Of a stretch of DNA of 64,000 nt, positions 33,785-44,545 are shown piece after piece. How positions within the stretch are numbered: position 1 is the first letter of the stretch; each line of letters begins with the position of its first letter. The notes beneath the pieces are model-generated. The model was given only the letters and a program-made list of their open reading frames with translations. It ran no database searches and was not told where the DNA came from. The position numbers and the translations under genes are program-made. The DNA comes from Periconia sp. R9002 (taxonomy: Eukaryota > Ascomycota > Dothideomycetes > Pleosporales > Periconiaceae), in contig JAMAHW010000023.1 of the NCBI GenBank assembly GCA_023627715.1, positions 372,001 to 436,000 of the forward strand. Reading direction: 5' to 3'.

Positions 33785-35755
33785 CTAATGCTTGCGGCTT
33801 CCCTCTCCCTTGCCATAGCAAGCACCGAGACCCTGGCAGGATCCGGCACGCTCGTGCAAGCCTTCGACATCGCTGGCATCCTCCACGACAACATTGTCGT
33901 CGTTCAGGATAAAGTCGGGTTGGCTGTGGGCGTCATCACCATCCTCGTCGTCATCGTCGTCGTGGTCACTAACCAAGCCGGGGTTGGAGTCCACCGTGTG
34001 AGGGCTAAGCTCGACCGGCGATCGTGGCACGTGATGACCATTGCTGTGGAGCGAGGGTGGCGGCAACGATAGCGGAAGACGCGGAGGCCCATTAGTCTGC
34101 CCCTTCTGGCTGACAGGTCGCCCTGCAGCCGTTTTACTCGCCGGAGCAGCGCTGGGGGTGGCAACAGGCAGACGAGCCAGATGGGTAGGCTTGGTGGCGA
34201 TGGGTGTCTGTATGGCACTATCGACTAGGTCGTCATCCGAAGTCTCCATTGCGTCCACGTCAATCTTCGCCCGGGCAGTTTCGACCAATCCCTTCAAGTT
34301 GCCCTGGAAGCCACGTTGCTTGAGCAGGTTGCTCAGGCGAGGCGTGGACGGTGAGTCAGAGAAAGAAGACTTGGCCGCCACAGGCACCTTGGGTTTCGTC
34401 GCATCACGTGACTTACTGAAGTCGCGATGCACATCCTTGGCCAACTCTGTTGGGTTCGTGCGAATGAGCGGGTGGACGTTTCCAGGAGTGTGCACAGGAA
34501 AGGTGACAGCGGGTGTAGTAGCCGGGGTAGTCGTCGTTGTCGCTGATGTCGCCGAAGGCACGGCTGTCGCTGCTGGTGTCACTGCTGGCTCGGTCGCGGT
34601 GACGGGAGCGCCAGCCTCGTTGATATCCACAGGAACACCGCAAGCGCATGCTGCTTGATCGTGACTCTTAAAAACCTGGTTGTGCTTGATCCTGCAGTGA
34701 TTGAGGAAGCCTTGGGTGTTGGAGAAGTTGCTGTGACCACACTGTGCGCAGTAAAGACGTACCCACTGGCCGTCCGTGGAGCGCTTGTGCAGCAAAGGGT
34801 CGATCTTGGGTGCGGGTGCTGGGTTTTCACCAAGAGCCTGAAGCTTCAACGTTCCAGTCGAAGTTCGCGACGTGCGGGCTTTGCCAGTTGAACCAAACTC
34901 GGCGAAGCTACCGCGCGTCGTGCGGCCTTCACCCACACCAAAATAACCCTGCGTTTGCTGCGCAAGAGCGCGCTCCGAGACGGGGTCGAACTTGACGTCC
35001 GAAATCAACCACTTGGCATAGTGCCGAGTGTAAGGGCCATCGGTGACTCCCCAGGGGGCGGCATACTGAGGCTCCGTGTACCCGGAAGGAGGTTGCAGCG
35101 CAGGACCGACGCCTCCACTGACGTCCTCGGACAGACCTTCGGTGCCAGGGAAAGGAATCAGTGCACATCGCCTCAACTGCTCCAGTGAAACCTGACATTT
35201 GGCAAGCTCTTGCTCGATGAGGCGAAGCTCATTGTGCTTGAGGAGGATTTCATAGTTGATCTGGGCTTCGATGCTTTGCTGGAGGGCAGTGAGGTTAGTT
35301 TCGACAGACGTCGCAGGCGCAGGCGTAGAGGTGGCCTGGGGTTTGGACACTGGTTTGGACTTTGACTTAGACGAACCCCCTCTTATTGAAGGTTGAGCTT
35401 TGGGACGAGCATCCAAAATCTCGGGGGCAGCGACCTGAGACGTGGCGTCTGCCGGCTCCATAGTGGGAGTTGGCGATGCAGTGAGCAGACCATTGACTAC
35501 GTTCACGTGACGAGAGGGTACAGCTGCGACGGTACTTGGCTTCACTTGGCCGGTAGCATCTTTCCACTTCTTCACGACATGCGCATGCTGTGACATGACG
35601 GGCTCGGGACTGTCGGACCTCTTGCGTTTGATTTGGCTCATGACAGGAGGGATTTCGACGACAGGCATCGGTCTTGACTTGTGCATGGCAGCCTTCTCCA
35701 TGATCTTGTCGCCGGGAGACTCGGTACTCCACGGGAGGCGGAACATGGACTGCAT
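33785..35755 (-). CDS. C2H2 zinc-finger protein resembling AHC1-like ADA-complex components
   Basis: A single-exon frame of 656 residues from the ATG at 35755. The N-terminal third is disordered (Pro/Ser/Thr/Ala) with a basic motif SQIKRKRSDSPE. A helical region follows (TALQQSIEAQINYEILLKHN, then RLIEQELAKCQVSLEQLRRC), probably a coiled coil. The middle has a motif around YTRHYAKWLISDVKFDPVSE. A C2H2 finger then reads LYCAQCGHSNFSNTQGFLNH followed by CRIKH (Cys336, Cys339, His353, His358), with a trailing ACACGVPV. The C-terminal half is low-complexity Thr/Ala/Pro and ends in an Asp-rich stretch. The combination of coiled coil and single finger resembles fungal AHC1-like proteins of the ADA histone-acetyltransferase module; I am only moderately sure of that assignment. 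A chromatin role is inference. Confidence 0.7.
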   Translation of the reverse strand: MQSMFRLPWSTESPGDKIMEKAAMHKSRPMPVVEIPPVMSQIKRKRSDSPEPVMSQHAHVVKKWKDATGQVKPSTVAAVPSRHVNVVNGLLTASPTPTMEPADATSQVAAPEILDARPKAQPSIRGGSSKSKSKPVSKPQATSTPAPATSVETNLTALQQSIEAQINYEILLKHNELRLIEQELAKCQVSLEQLRRCALIPFPGTEGLSEDVSGGVGPALQPPSGYTEPQYAAPWGVTDGPYTRHYAKWLISDVKFDPVSERALAQQTQGYFGVGEGRTTRGSFAEFGSTGKARTSRTSTGTLKLQALGENPAPAPKIDPLLHKRSTDGQWVRLYCAQCGHSNFSNTQGFLNHCRIKHNQVFKSHDQAACACGVPVDINEAGAPVTATEPAVTPAATAVPSATSATTTTTPATTPAVTFPVHTPGNVHPLIRTNPTELAKDVHRDFSKSRDATKPKVPVAAKSSFSDSPSTPRLSNLLKQRGFQGNLKGLVETARAKIDVDAMETSDDDLVDSAIQTPIATKPTHLARLPVATPSAAPASKTAAGRPVSQKGQTNGPPRLPLSLPPPSLHSNGHHVPRSPVELSPHTVDSNPGLVSDHDDDDDEDGDDAHSQPDFILNDDNVVVEDASDVEGLHERAGSCQGLGACYGKGEGSRKH

Positions 35756-38700
35756 GGTGAAGAAGGGAGTGGAAATCTAGTACAAACAACGCTCATCTGT
35801 CGCGGTCAAGACGGGCGCATTCGGTTTCCAAAGGCTAGTGTGCTGCGGAATGACGTCGCAGACGGGGTTGAAGGCCAGGAGAGTGGGAAGGCGCAAGAGG
35901 TGAGGAGGGAAGGATGGAGAGAAGGCGGGATATTAAAAGCAGTACGGGTATAAAATAGGCAGAAAAGGGGAAGAAGAGGGCAAGAAGAAGAGACGGATGA
36001 GTAAGGTGGTCAGCGTCTGTAGTGGTGGATGGCGGTAGGTGGTGGTGGTAGTGGTGAGAGGTGAATGGTGAGTGTGACGTGGAAGGCAGCAGCGGACGGG
36101 GACGGCTGAAGATTGATGGACTACGGCAGCGCAGGCAGGAGCTGGCAGCTACCTAGTGGCAAGCGATGATCGGCCGCGCAAGCACCACAATGGGGGGCAG
36201 GAACACGCGCGCAAAGGCAGACGTGAACAGAGAGATGGAATAGATAGAGCTGGAGGTGAAGAAGGAAAAACGCCGTTGTCCGTTTCCGGGGGACGTTTAA
36301 CAGAGACTGGTTGTTGAGGGGTGGTGGTGGTGGTGGTGGATAAGGGTGAGGTGGAAGAAGGGAGGGAAGAAGGGCTGAGACGGGATGTTGTGATGTTGAG
36401 ATGAGCAGGAGCGAGCAGGCCAGAGGGAGGGCAAGAGCAGAGCAGCGCAGAGCAGAGCAGAGGAAGCGGCAGCCGGGCAGCCAGCCAGCGCGGGTGGGCG
36501 GGCGATGGGAATGCGCACCAGCCAAGGAGGGAAACGGGGCGAGGGAGAGGGCCGCTAGGCCACGGCGGGAATCGCACGGCTCTCCCAGCGACGGGGGTCG
36601 GGCAGGGGGATATCCCGGCTTGGGCCTATTAGAGGATGCGCCGGGCCCATTAGGGGCATGCATTTTGTCATTCTGGAAAGGCGAGGGAATGCGCCGAGTC
36701 AGCAACGCATCGCGATGCACGCAATCAATACTTGCTCACCCTGAGCTCAACACCAAAAAAAATCTACTCGTTCTTTCTCTCTAGTTCTATTTTTTCTTCT
36801 TCTTCTTCTTACATGTCCACGTACGTACTGCCGCCGCAGGCATTGCCTTGCCGCCAACCATGCATACAAGCAAACAAACAACCAAAACCGGGCGCCGTGC
36901 ACCCACCTTACTGCGCCGTACAACCCACTGTGTTCACAACAACACAGCTGTTCCATCCATTAAACCTAACCCACCGGCCATCGTCATTTCACGAGGCCGT
37001 CGTCTGCTAGCCTCGTAGCCGTCGCCTCGTTGCACGCTAGCCTAACCTAACCGCACCCGCTGGCCTCTTGCTTGCATTCACCCATCGATCCATTTCTCTG
37101 GCCGCCAGCTCATCAAACCCCAAGTCAAACACTTGACGCTGCCCTCTTGTCATGCCTATGCCTGTGTGTGCGTGAGCGGGCGTGGGAAGATCAAGCATGG
37201 AACCCCTATTTTTGTAGATTTGGCGTTGTTGTAGTGTTTCGAGAGGTTGTGCCGCATGGCCGCATCGGGTGCGGAGCAGCGGCCGCACCCCCTCGCTCGT
37301 TCGCTGACGTGACGGACCACTGACGATGCATCAACTCTCTTCGCGCTCACTCAAGACGAGACAAAACACCACATTCAAATCCATCGTCCCAAAAATGCAA
37401 ATGCACTACCGCTGGCCGCCCACCACCAGACCAGGCCAGGCCCCCAGCAAAGGGTGCGCTGCTGTCTCCCGGCTGCTCGGCTCCACAAGCCACAACGCCC
37501 GTCACTGAAACATTCCCAATCTCGCCCACGCCCTCAACACCACCGCCGCGGCCATCGCGACCATCACAGTGAATATCCCATCCCTATCACGTGATGTCGT
37601 CCCACCGTTTTATTGGCCGGTGCGCAGCTCAGGCTGCCCGTCGTAAACACCAACAAGATAAGAGTTGCTTTCCATGTCCGATTTTGCACCGTCACGCGCC
37701 ATGGCCCAAAATTCCCTCATCTCGAGGACTCAGCCTCGGTAAGAAAGAGGGTAAGCGTGCGGAAATCAAGAATTCGTGCTGTGATCGCAAGGGGAACTGC
37801 CGCTGCAATAACAAAATTCTTCTTGTCATCATCACCATGTTCCGTAGACGTCCGGCAATACGGCGCCCGGCCTCCCGATTACCCCCGAACATCTTCCACT
37901 CACAGCGCATGACGCTAACCCTCTTTGGGTCTACGCTACCCAACCAACGTCGATACGCAAATCGAGACTGCAAAAGTAATCTCGAATGACACGTGCAAAA
38001 TGTCTTCCCGGAGATATAATTTTCCGCCTCTTCACCTCCTTCCAATCCTACAAGTGCTCCGACGACAGTAACATGTAATGCCTCAACGAATGGACACAGA
38101 CCAACTCTGAGATGGGGAGTAGCCTACCATCTATAATATCTTGTGGAGAGCACAAATATAATGTGATGCATTCACCTCTGCGTGTGCGTAGTCTACATTG
38201 CAGGTCAGGAATTGGAGAATGGAAGGTATAGCGGATTTGGAAATGGGTGTGGTGCAAGGTGGGCTGTTGAGCTCTGCCACGAAGATCATGATGTTCCATG
38301 CTACTTCTCGAGTGAGAATGTACTTGGACAGCCAACATTGGCAGTATTACCGCTGTGGAAGAGTAGGCCAGAATACACTGTTGTACAACCATTCAAATCG
38401 ATCCTGTAGTACGTCGGCCTAGATGGTATAAGAATGGAGAATAGTGGAAAGAGAACATTATTTACCCCGTTACTAGAGGGGTAGGATAGCGATAGGGAGA
38501 TGCATGGATCAGGATGACGGAATTAGAAATTCGTCTGCCATCCATCACCTTTGTACATATTAAAACCAAAAATCACTCTCAAGTGCTATTCAAGAACAAA
38601 CGGATAGAAAAGAGAATCCTGTCAATAATAATACGATTGCGCAATTAGTCGCGGGGTAACCCCAGAGCAATCTTCGTCTGTTTTAGTTCAGCTCCATACA

Positions 38701-39342
38701 GACGTCTGATCTACCCACCACCAAAAGAGCGAAACAGTGCCTACAAAAGAGCAAGCTACGTGTCTGATCCCAAAGGAAACAAACCCCACGAAAAAAAAAT
38801 AAGCAAACCGGATTGGATGGCACTCATCTTACCAACACTTTTCCATGATGGTGGTTCGACCCGGACACGAGTCGCGATGATGTGTTAACGTTAGTGTCAC
38901 GCCATGGTCATCTCACACCATCGACATTGATGGCACCACCAGATCCCATCACCACCTGCGATGACCGTATCGCCCGCTTAGCTGCGAGATGCCTAATTCT
39001 GGGGTAGGTTAAAAAGCACATGTGGGACTTCTGCATCGTTCTCTGGAATAATATTTTATTTTCTGGTTTGATAATTGATTGATCAGTTACTACATATCGT
39101 GGGAGCTGTATAAATAAAGAGGCGAAATCAAAATCGTAAAACACGCGCTGTCGATTCAACGGGACTATTGTTTTTTTTAATTCGGGAAAGGAAATTCACA
39201 GGGGTTCTACATACGATCCGAAATTACGGAGCTATCTCTGTTTTCCCTTCATCCAGCGACACACTCACAACTCCCAAGAAACAAATTTGAAACAAAAAGA
39301 CTCAACATCCTCCCCATCCAACACTCCCACCCACCTCCAAAG
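35756..39342. other. Long gene-free stretch upstream of the C2H2 gene and the protoglobin gene
   Basis: About 3.6 kb with no convincing coding region. It starts with G/A-rich sequence (35760-36420) that would be a long pyrimidine-rich leader of the minus-strand C2H2 gene. A GC-rich, partly repetitive part (36400-36620) and mixed sequence follow. A few CACGTG/CACGTGA-type boxes occur (for example near 37588). Frames in 36121-36720 and 37591-37989 are low-complexity or lack conserved features. A short CCTAACCTAACC near 37042 is not a telomeric array. Confidence 0.5.
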
Positions 39343-40397
39343 ATGACACCCTTCCCCCGCCGCCCAATCCAACACATCGACCGCCGCGACCTCTACACCA
39401 ACCTCGAAGCCCGAATATCCTACCTCCACTCTTTCCTCGACTTCAGTTCCCGTACCACACCCCCTTCCTCCTGTCCCCATCACCCCCCACCACTAACACT
39501 TCCGCAGGCGACATCGAAGCCCTCATCAGCGGCGCAAAATACATCCGCGCCTTGATCCCCGCCATTGTCAACATCGTCTACAAAAAGCTCCTCCAATACG
39601 ACATCACCGCGCGCGCCTTCTCCACACGCTCAACCTCGTACGAAGGACCCGTGGACCTGGCGTATGTGGATGGAGGAAGCGAGGGAGAAAAGGGGGAAAG
39701 TGAAGGCTTCGCGACGGAGGACTCACCGCAGATCAAGCACCGGAAGGCGTTTTTGAGGGGGTATTTGAACCGGCTTTGTAGTGATCCTAGAAGAATGGAG
39801 TTTTGGGAGTAGTATGTCTTTTGTCCTCCCTCCTCCCCCCATCACTCAAAACAACCACATAAACTAACCACCCACCCAAACAGCCTCAACAAACTAGGCC
39901 ACACCCACTCCCCGCACCCCACCTCCCCCTCCACCCTCCACATCGAATACATCCACATGGCCCTCACGCTCTCCCTAATCCAAGACGTCCTAACCGAAGC
40001 CATCCTCTCGCACCCACGCCTCCCCATGCCGCGCAAAATCGCCCTCGTCAAAGCCCTCTCCAAAGTAATCTGGATCCAAAACGACCTCTTCGCAAAGTGG
40101 TACGTGCGGGATGGGGAGGAATTCGAGGACGAGAGGTTGGTGCCAGAAGTTGAGCCCGAGGGCTGGGTTAACGGGAAGAGGGTCGTGAGGGGGGATGAGG
40201 GCGAGGAGGTCGGGATTGAGGAGTGTGCTGGGTTGGTGGGACGGAGTGGGTGTTGCCCGTTTAAGGAGGTTGGTGTTGGTGCGGGCAAGACAAGGATGGC
40301 GAGGAAGAGGGAGGCTTTTGAGGATGGGGTGGGCTCGGAGGAGGAGAGTGGTGGAATGTCGTCGCCTGGGGAGGTCGAGGTACATGCCGCGCCGTAG
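39343..40397 (+). CDS. Fungal protoglobin-domain protein (heme-binding globin-like sensor)
   Basis: Three exons (39343-39451, 39508-39811, 39884-40397) give 308 residues. The N-terminus reads HIDRRDLYTNLEARISYLHS then FLDFSSRDIEALISGAKYIR, joined across the first intron. The protoglobin fold continues with IPAIVNIVYKKLLQYDITAR, then a Gly/Glu insert, then LRGYLNRLCSDPRRMEFWEY. After the second intron come HIEYIHMALTLSLIQDVL and KALSKVIWIQNDLFAKWYV. His residues in the HIEYIH segment are candidates for the proximal heme ligand. Protoglobins bind O2, CO or NO in prokaryotes; the fungal proteins are uncharacterised and may be gas sensors. The C-terminal ~90 residues are Glu/Gly-rich and probably disordered. 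Both introns have strong CTAAC branch points. Confidence 0.88.
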
Positions 40398-41879
40398 ACC
40401 GTTTCTTTCTTTTTTCTTTTATGTTGATTCGAAATCTTTGTACGCTTTGGATGATGGATATACCGCATTCCTCTCTCTTTCCCTTCCTGTTTTATATAAC
40501 GGAGGAGCAAGTACCTTCCTATCTCATCTCCCACTCCCCGTCCGCCGCAAATATATACTGTTGATACTATACTAAAGCATACTCACAATCTCTACCATCT
40601 AACCTTTCTTCACCTCTCCCTCTCTCAAACTAAACATTCCCCCTTACTCAAACCCCTCGAATGCCTTATATCTATACTTGTATATTATTATATATCACTT
40701 AAAACCTATCTATTTTACCCTTTACTCTACCTCCCCCTCCCACATACAGACACATCATACACAAAAAAAAAGCTTCAAACGTAACGCTTTATTCGTTTCT
40801 CTCCTTCTTAGATATATTCTCTCTCTCTTTTTGTAGAGGGCGTTTGGTTGGTGTAGTTTGGCAAGAGTTTAGGGATAAGGTTATATGTAGGGGGTAGAGT
40901 GGGTAGGTTAGGTGGTTGAGAGTAAGGGGAAGGGTATGTAACGATGGGCATCTTTCGTTGCACGGGGTTTGTTGTTAGATACATAAATACCTAAACTACT
41001 ATAACTATTGATTTGTGCACTCCTTACGTATCTCCACTATAGGCAGCATCTAAGGGATTAATTACTTTAAGACTTCTTGTTGCAGTGATGTACTATTTAT
41101 ATAGTTGCACACAAACCTATAATAAAAAAGGTACTAAGTTAATCATACTATACGTAATTACCTTCTCGTCCTCCCAGGTAGTCCTCGTCTTAGTGCCCTT
41201 CAACTTCACCTTCCTAAAGGAGAACCATTTGCGCGATGTGAGAAACCCGACGAACGAACAACAAAAGCTGCTTTTAACCACATACAGAACAAGTCCCTTC
41301 CCTCCTACCCATAAAAAAACCATTTCCAAGGTTCAAAACCGTCCCTCTTCCGCTGCAAGACTTCGCGTGCTCCCTTGGAAAAAAGATATGCAACTACAGG
41401 GATATTACCCCGAATACTATAAACCCACACCCCGCATTTCTCCGCACACACGTGCACAAACACCAACCCCCCCTGGCCCCAGTTCGGCGTCATTTTCATG
41501 TTATTCCCTGTTTTTTAAGCTGCGTGGTGATATAGTAGAGGGTGGTGTGGTGTAACTCGTGGATGTTAATTTTCCTCTAGCGGCTAAGGGGGGTTTTGTG
41601 GGAGGGTTGGGCTGGGGTAGGTGGTGATGGTTGTTTTGACCTCGGTTTATTGATGGCCCGGTGGTTTGTGTATGTACATGTATGGGGGAACGGGGGGTGG
41701 TTTGTTCTCGTGGATTAAGAGAGTGAGTGATTGATGTCTTTGTTCTTTGGCCGAGGTAGAAATGCCCCCCTCCTAACAGCACTTGAGTTTATTTAAACAA
41801 AGAGGGGGGTACAAAGGCTGGGAACCAAATGTTTGTCGATCTCTGTCATTGAAGCGGCTGGTTACATTGTTAACCAACT
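40398..41879. other. Intergenic with simple repeats
   Basis: About 1.5 kb. The first 400 bp are C/T- and AT-rich. G/T-rich sequence occurs on both sides of a mixed part (41085-41550) whose open frame has no recognisable domain. It holds the protoglobin 3' flank and the GH43 promoter. Confidence 0.45.
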
Positions 41880-44153
41880 ATGCGATTCCCATTGTTGCTT
41901 TTTTCTTGGGGGCTGCAGTGGGTTTCGACTGGTGTTGCTGCTGCTCCTAGTCCGCTCGTAGTCGCGCGCGGTGCTATTGAGAGGATTGCGATTTCTAATA
42001 TCGACGATGTGCGCGGGAATCTTCACCTTCCGAGGTCGTGGGACGGATGGAATGTGACGTGGTCCAGCGGCTCGCCTTCTGTTGTATCGCACGACGGGAT
42101 TGTGAAGCGGCAAAGTACTGATGAGGAGGTTGAGCTTGTTGCTAGTATCGACGTTGACGGGACTGTCATTGCGGAGCGGGTTTTTAGAGCAAAGGTAGCA
42201 CGGCAAGCGGAGCTTGACCCATTTGCAGGATATGCGTTCGCATATTTTACTGGGAATAGCGTTGAGGGGGAGAAGATTTTCTTTGCGGCAAGTAATGGTA
42301 ACAACGCTTTGAGCTGGAAGGAGTTGAACGGCGGACAACCCATTCTTTCGTCGACACTTGGTACGAAAGGGCTACGCGATCCCTTCATCATTCGGTCACA
42401 TGAGGGCGACAGATTTTTCCTCATCGCGACCGACTTGTCGATTGGATCGGGGACATCGTGGGGTGATGCCGTTCGCATCGGAAGCTTGTACCTAGAAGTG
42501 TGGGAGTCTCCCGATCTGATCCACTGGTCGGAGCAGCGACACGTCCAAGTATCCCCTCCTACGGCCGGAAACACGTGGGCGCCCGAGGCGTACTATGACG
42601 CCTCTATCGGAGAGTATGTGGTGTATTGGGCTTCGTCGTTGTACGCAGAGGATGACCTTGATCACACGGGAGCAACGTACCATCGCATGCTGTTCGCTAC
42701 GACGCGCGACTTTGTGACTTTCAGTGAGACGACTGTCTGGCAGGATGCGGGTATGTCGCGCATCGACTCTACGGTCTTACAGGACGGAAGTACGTTTTAC
42801 CGGTTCACGAAAGATGAAGGGGCCTCCGGGACAGGTTGCGCAGATATCATTCAAGAGCGGTCGGAGTCGCTTCGTGCGCCTCTCTCAGGCTGGACCCAGG
42901 TGACGGCGTGTATTGGCAACCGGGCGGGCACTTCAGCAGTAGAAGGGCCCACGGCGTTTAAATCGAACCCGGAAGATGTTAACGGTGAGAAGTTTTACCT
43001 CTTCGTCGACGAGTACGGTGGCCGCGGTTATATCCCACTTGAAACCACCGATATCTCGAACCCGGATTGGACGGTATCGGCTTCATACCAACTTCCAGCA
43101 AGCCCACGTCACGGCACCGTGATTCCAGTGACAGCGAAAGAACTCGAGAATCTCCACAGTCTTGTAAAAAGTGCCACGAATGCCCCCAGTAAACGGGAAG
43201 AACAGCGGCAATCCAATCATTTCATAGCTGCGCGCGACAGCCCTGTTCTCGCAGGCCTCTACGCTGATCCAAACATCGCCATCTTTAACCGTACATACTA
43301 CATCTACGCCACGACTGACGGCTTCGCCGGCTGGGGCGGCCAAGTCTTCTACGTTTGGCAGTCTCCGGACCTAGTAACCTGGACCCGCTCCAACGAGCCC
43401 TTCCTCACGCTCAACGGCACGAGCGGGAATGTTCCTTGGGCCGTTGGAAACGCTTGGGCGCCCACCATCATCGAGCGCGATGGGAAGTACTATTTCTACT
43501 TCAGCGGCCACAACCCGACATACAACCGCAAGACCATCGGGGTGGCAGTCGCAGCATCGCCCACAGGTCCCTTCACCGCGCAACCAACCGCCATGATCCT
43601 CAACAACGAGCAAGAAACGACCGGCCAAGCCATCGATCCAGCGACTTTCCACGACCCCGTCTCGGGGAAGTACTATCTCTTCTGGGGAAACGGGACGCCA
43701 GCCCTGTACGCCGAGCTAGACGATTCCATGACGTCGCTCGTCCCCGGCTCTCTTCGCAGCATCTCGGGCCTCAACGACTTCCGCGAAGCCATCTTCGTGA
43801 ATTACCGCCTCGGCCTGTACCATCTCACCTACTCGATCGACGACACAGGTTCCGAGAACTACCGCGTCGGCTACGCGACAGCCATGTCGGTACATGGACC
43901 GTGGACGTATCACGGCGTGATCCTACAAAAGGACGTCGAGAAGGGCATTTTGGGAACGGGACATAGCTCCATTGTTAACGTGCCGGGTACCGACGATTGG
44001 TACGTTGCGTATCACCGGTTTCGGATCCCCGATGGGGATGGGACACATCGCGAAACGACAATCGATAGGCTGTATTTCGATGAGGAGACGGGGTTGATAA
44101 GGGCAGTGGTGCCGACGTTGGAGAGCGTGTCGCCGCAGAGGGTACCGGCGTAG
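41880..44153 (+). CDS. Secreted glycoside hydrolase family 43 protein with two tandem beta-propellers
   Basis: A single-exon gene of 757 residues. A signal peptide (MRFPLLLFSWGLQWVSTGVAAA) is followed by a beta-rich N-terminal part (~25-115). The first five-bladed propeller (~130-430) has the GH43 residues in order: RDPFII (Asp167), RIDST (Asp296) and VEGPTAF (Glu355), with NTWAPEAYYD between them. The second propeller (~455-750) has YADPNI (Asp463), AIDPATFHD (Asp586) and REAIFV (Glu636), plus NAWAPTIIERDGKYYFYFSG. The three acids in each act as base, pKa modulator and acid in GH43. Targets of GH43 are arabinan, arabinoxylan and xylan side chains in plant cell walls; the exact activity is not readable. 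NxT/NxS sequons are present. The two propellers are diverged from each other. Confidence 0.9.
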   Translation: MRFPLLLFSWGLQWVSTGVAAAPSPLVVARGAIERIAISNIDDVRGNLHLPRSWDGWNVTWSSGSPSVVSHDGIVKRQSTDEEVELVASIDVDGTVIAERVFRAKVARQAELDPFAGYAFAYFTGNSVEGEKIFFAASNGNNALSWKELNGGQPILSSTLGTKGLRDPFIIRSHEGDRFFLIATDLSIGSGTSWGDAVRIGSLYLEVWESPDLIHWSEQRHVQVSPPTAGNTWAPEAYYDASIGEYVVYWASSLYAEDDLDHTGATYHRMLFATTRDFVTFSETTVWQDAGMSRIDSTVLQDGSTFYRFTKDEGASGTGCADIIQERSESLRAPLSGWTQVTACIGNRAGTSAVEGPTAFKSNPEDVNGEKFYLFVDEYGGRGYIPLETTDISNPDWTVSASYQLPASPRHGTVIPVTAKELENLHSLVKSATNAPSKREEQRQSNHFIAARDSPVLAGLYADPNIAIFNRTYYIYATTDGFAGWGGQVFYVWQSPDLVTWTRSNEPFLTLNGTSGNVPWAVGNAWAPTIIERDGKYYFYFSGHNPTYNRKTIGVAVAASPTGPFTAQPTAMILNNEQETTGQAIDPATFHDPVSGKYYLFWGNGTPALYAELDDSMTSLVPGSLRSISGLNDFREAIFVNYRLGLYHLTYSIDDTGSENYRVGYATAMSVHGPWTYHGVILQKDVEKGILGTGHSSIVNVPGTDDWYVAYHRFRIPDGDGTHRETTIDRLYFDEETGLIRAVVPTLESVSPQRVPA

Positions 44154-44545
44154 CTCGCCTGATTGAAAGATGGAGAGGAGCCATTGCTGAAAGAGAACAC
44201 TGTTCAAAAGTTCAAAGAAAAGTAAGTCTTGAAAGGGGAGTGCTTTTTCTTGGTTGCTTATCCTAATTGTCTAAACCGCCCGCCTTGTGTATTGCATCTC
44301 TAAATTCTTTGTCCTCTGTTCATGTAGAATGCTTCCGAATAGTTGAGTTTACAACACAATTTCTTATGGTTGCTACACGATGATACACAGTGTTTCGGTG
44401 GTAACTTCACAATTAGTATAAATTAGATGGTTTTGACTGTGGAAAATTTTAATCATACAATAACACTTCTCCATTCTTTTCCAATAACCCGCGGCCATTT
44501 CCAAATCTTCTCTAATCGAAGGCTACGTTGCTGCATTCATTGAAA
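44154..44545. other. Intergenic, AT-rich promoter of the F-box gene
   Basis: No gene. AT-rich with a C/T-rich end before the F-box gene. Confidence 0.4.

Noticed and set aside
36121..36720. Long minus-strand frames rich in Pro, Ser and Leu upstream of the C2H2 gene
   Set aside because: Composition is that of a pyrimidine-rich leader, several overlapping frames are equally open, and none shows a domain or conserved pattern.
37042..37055. CCTAACCTAACC, telomere-like
   Set aside because: Only two units, and core housekeeping genes surround it; not a telomeric or interstitial array.
41085..41555. 156-codon plus-strand frame
   Set aside because: No recognisable domain, mixed low-complexity ends, and no splice or start support; treated as promoter DNA of the GH43 gene.
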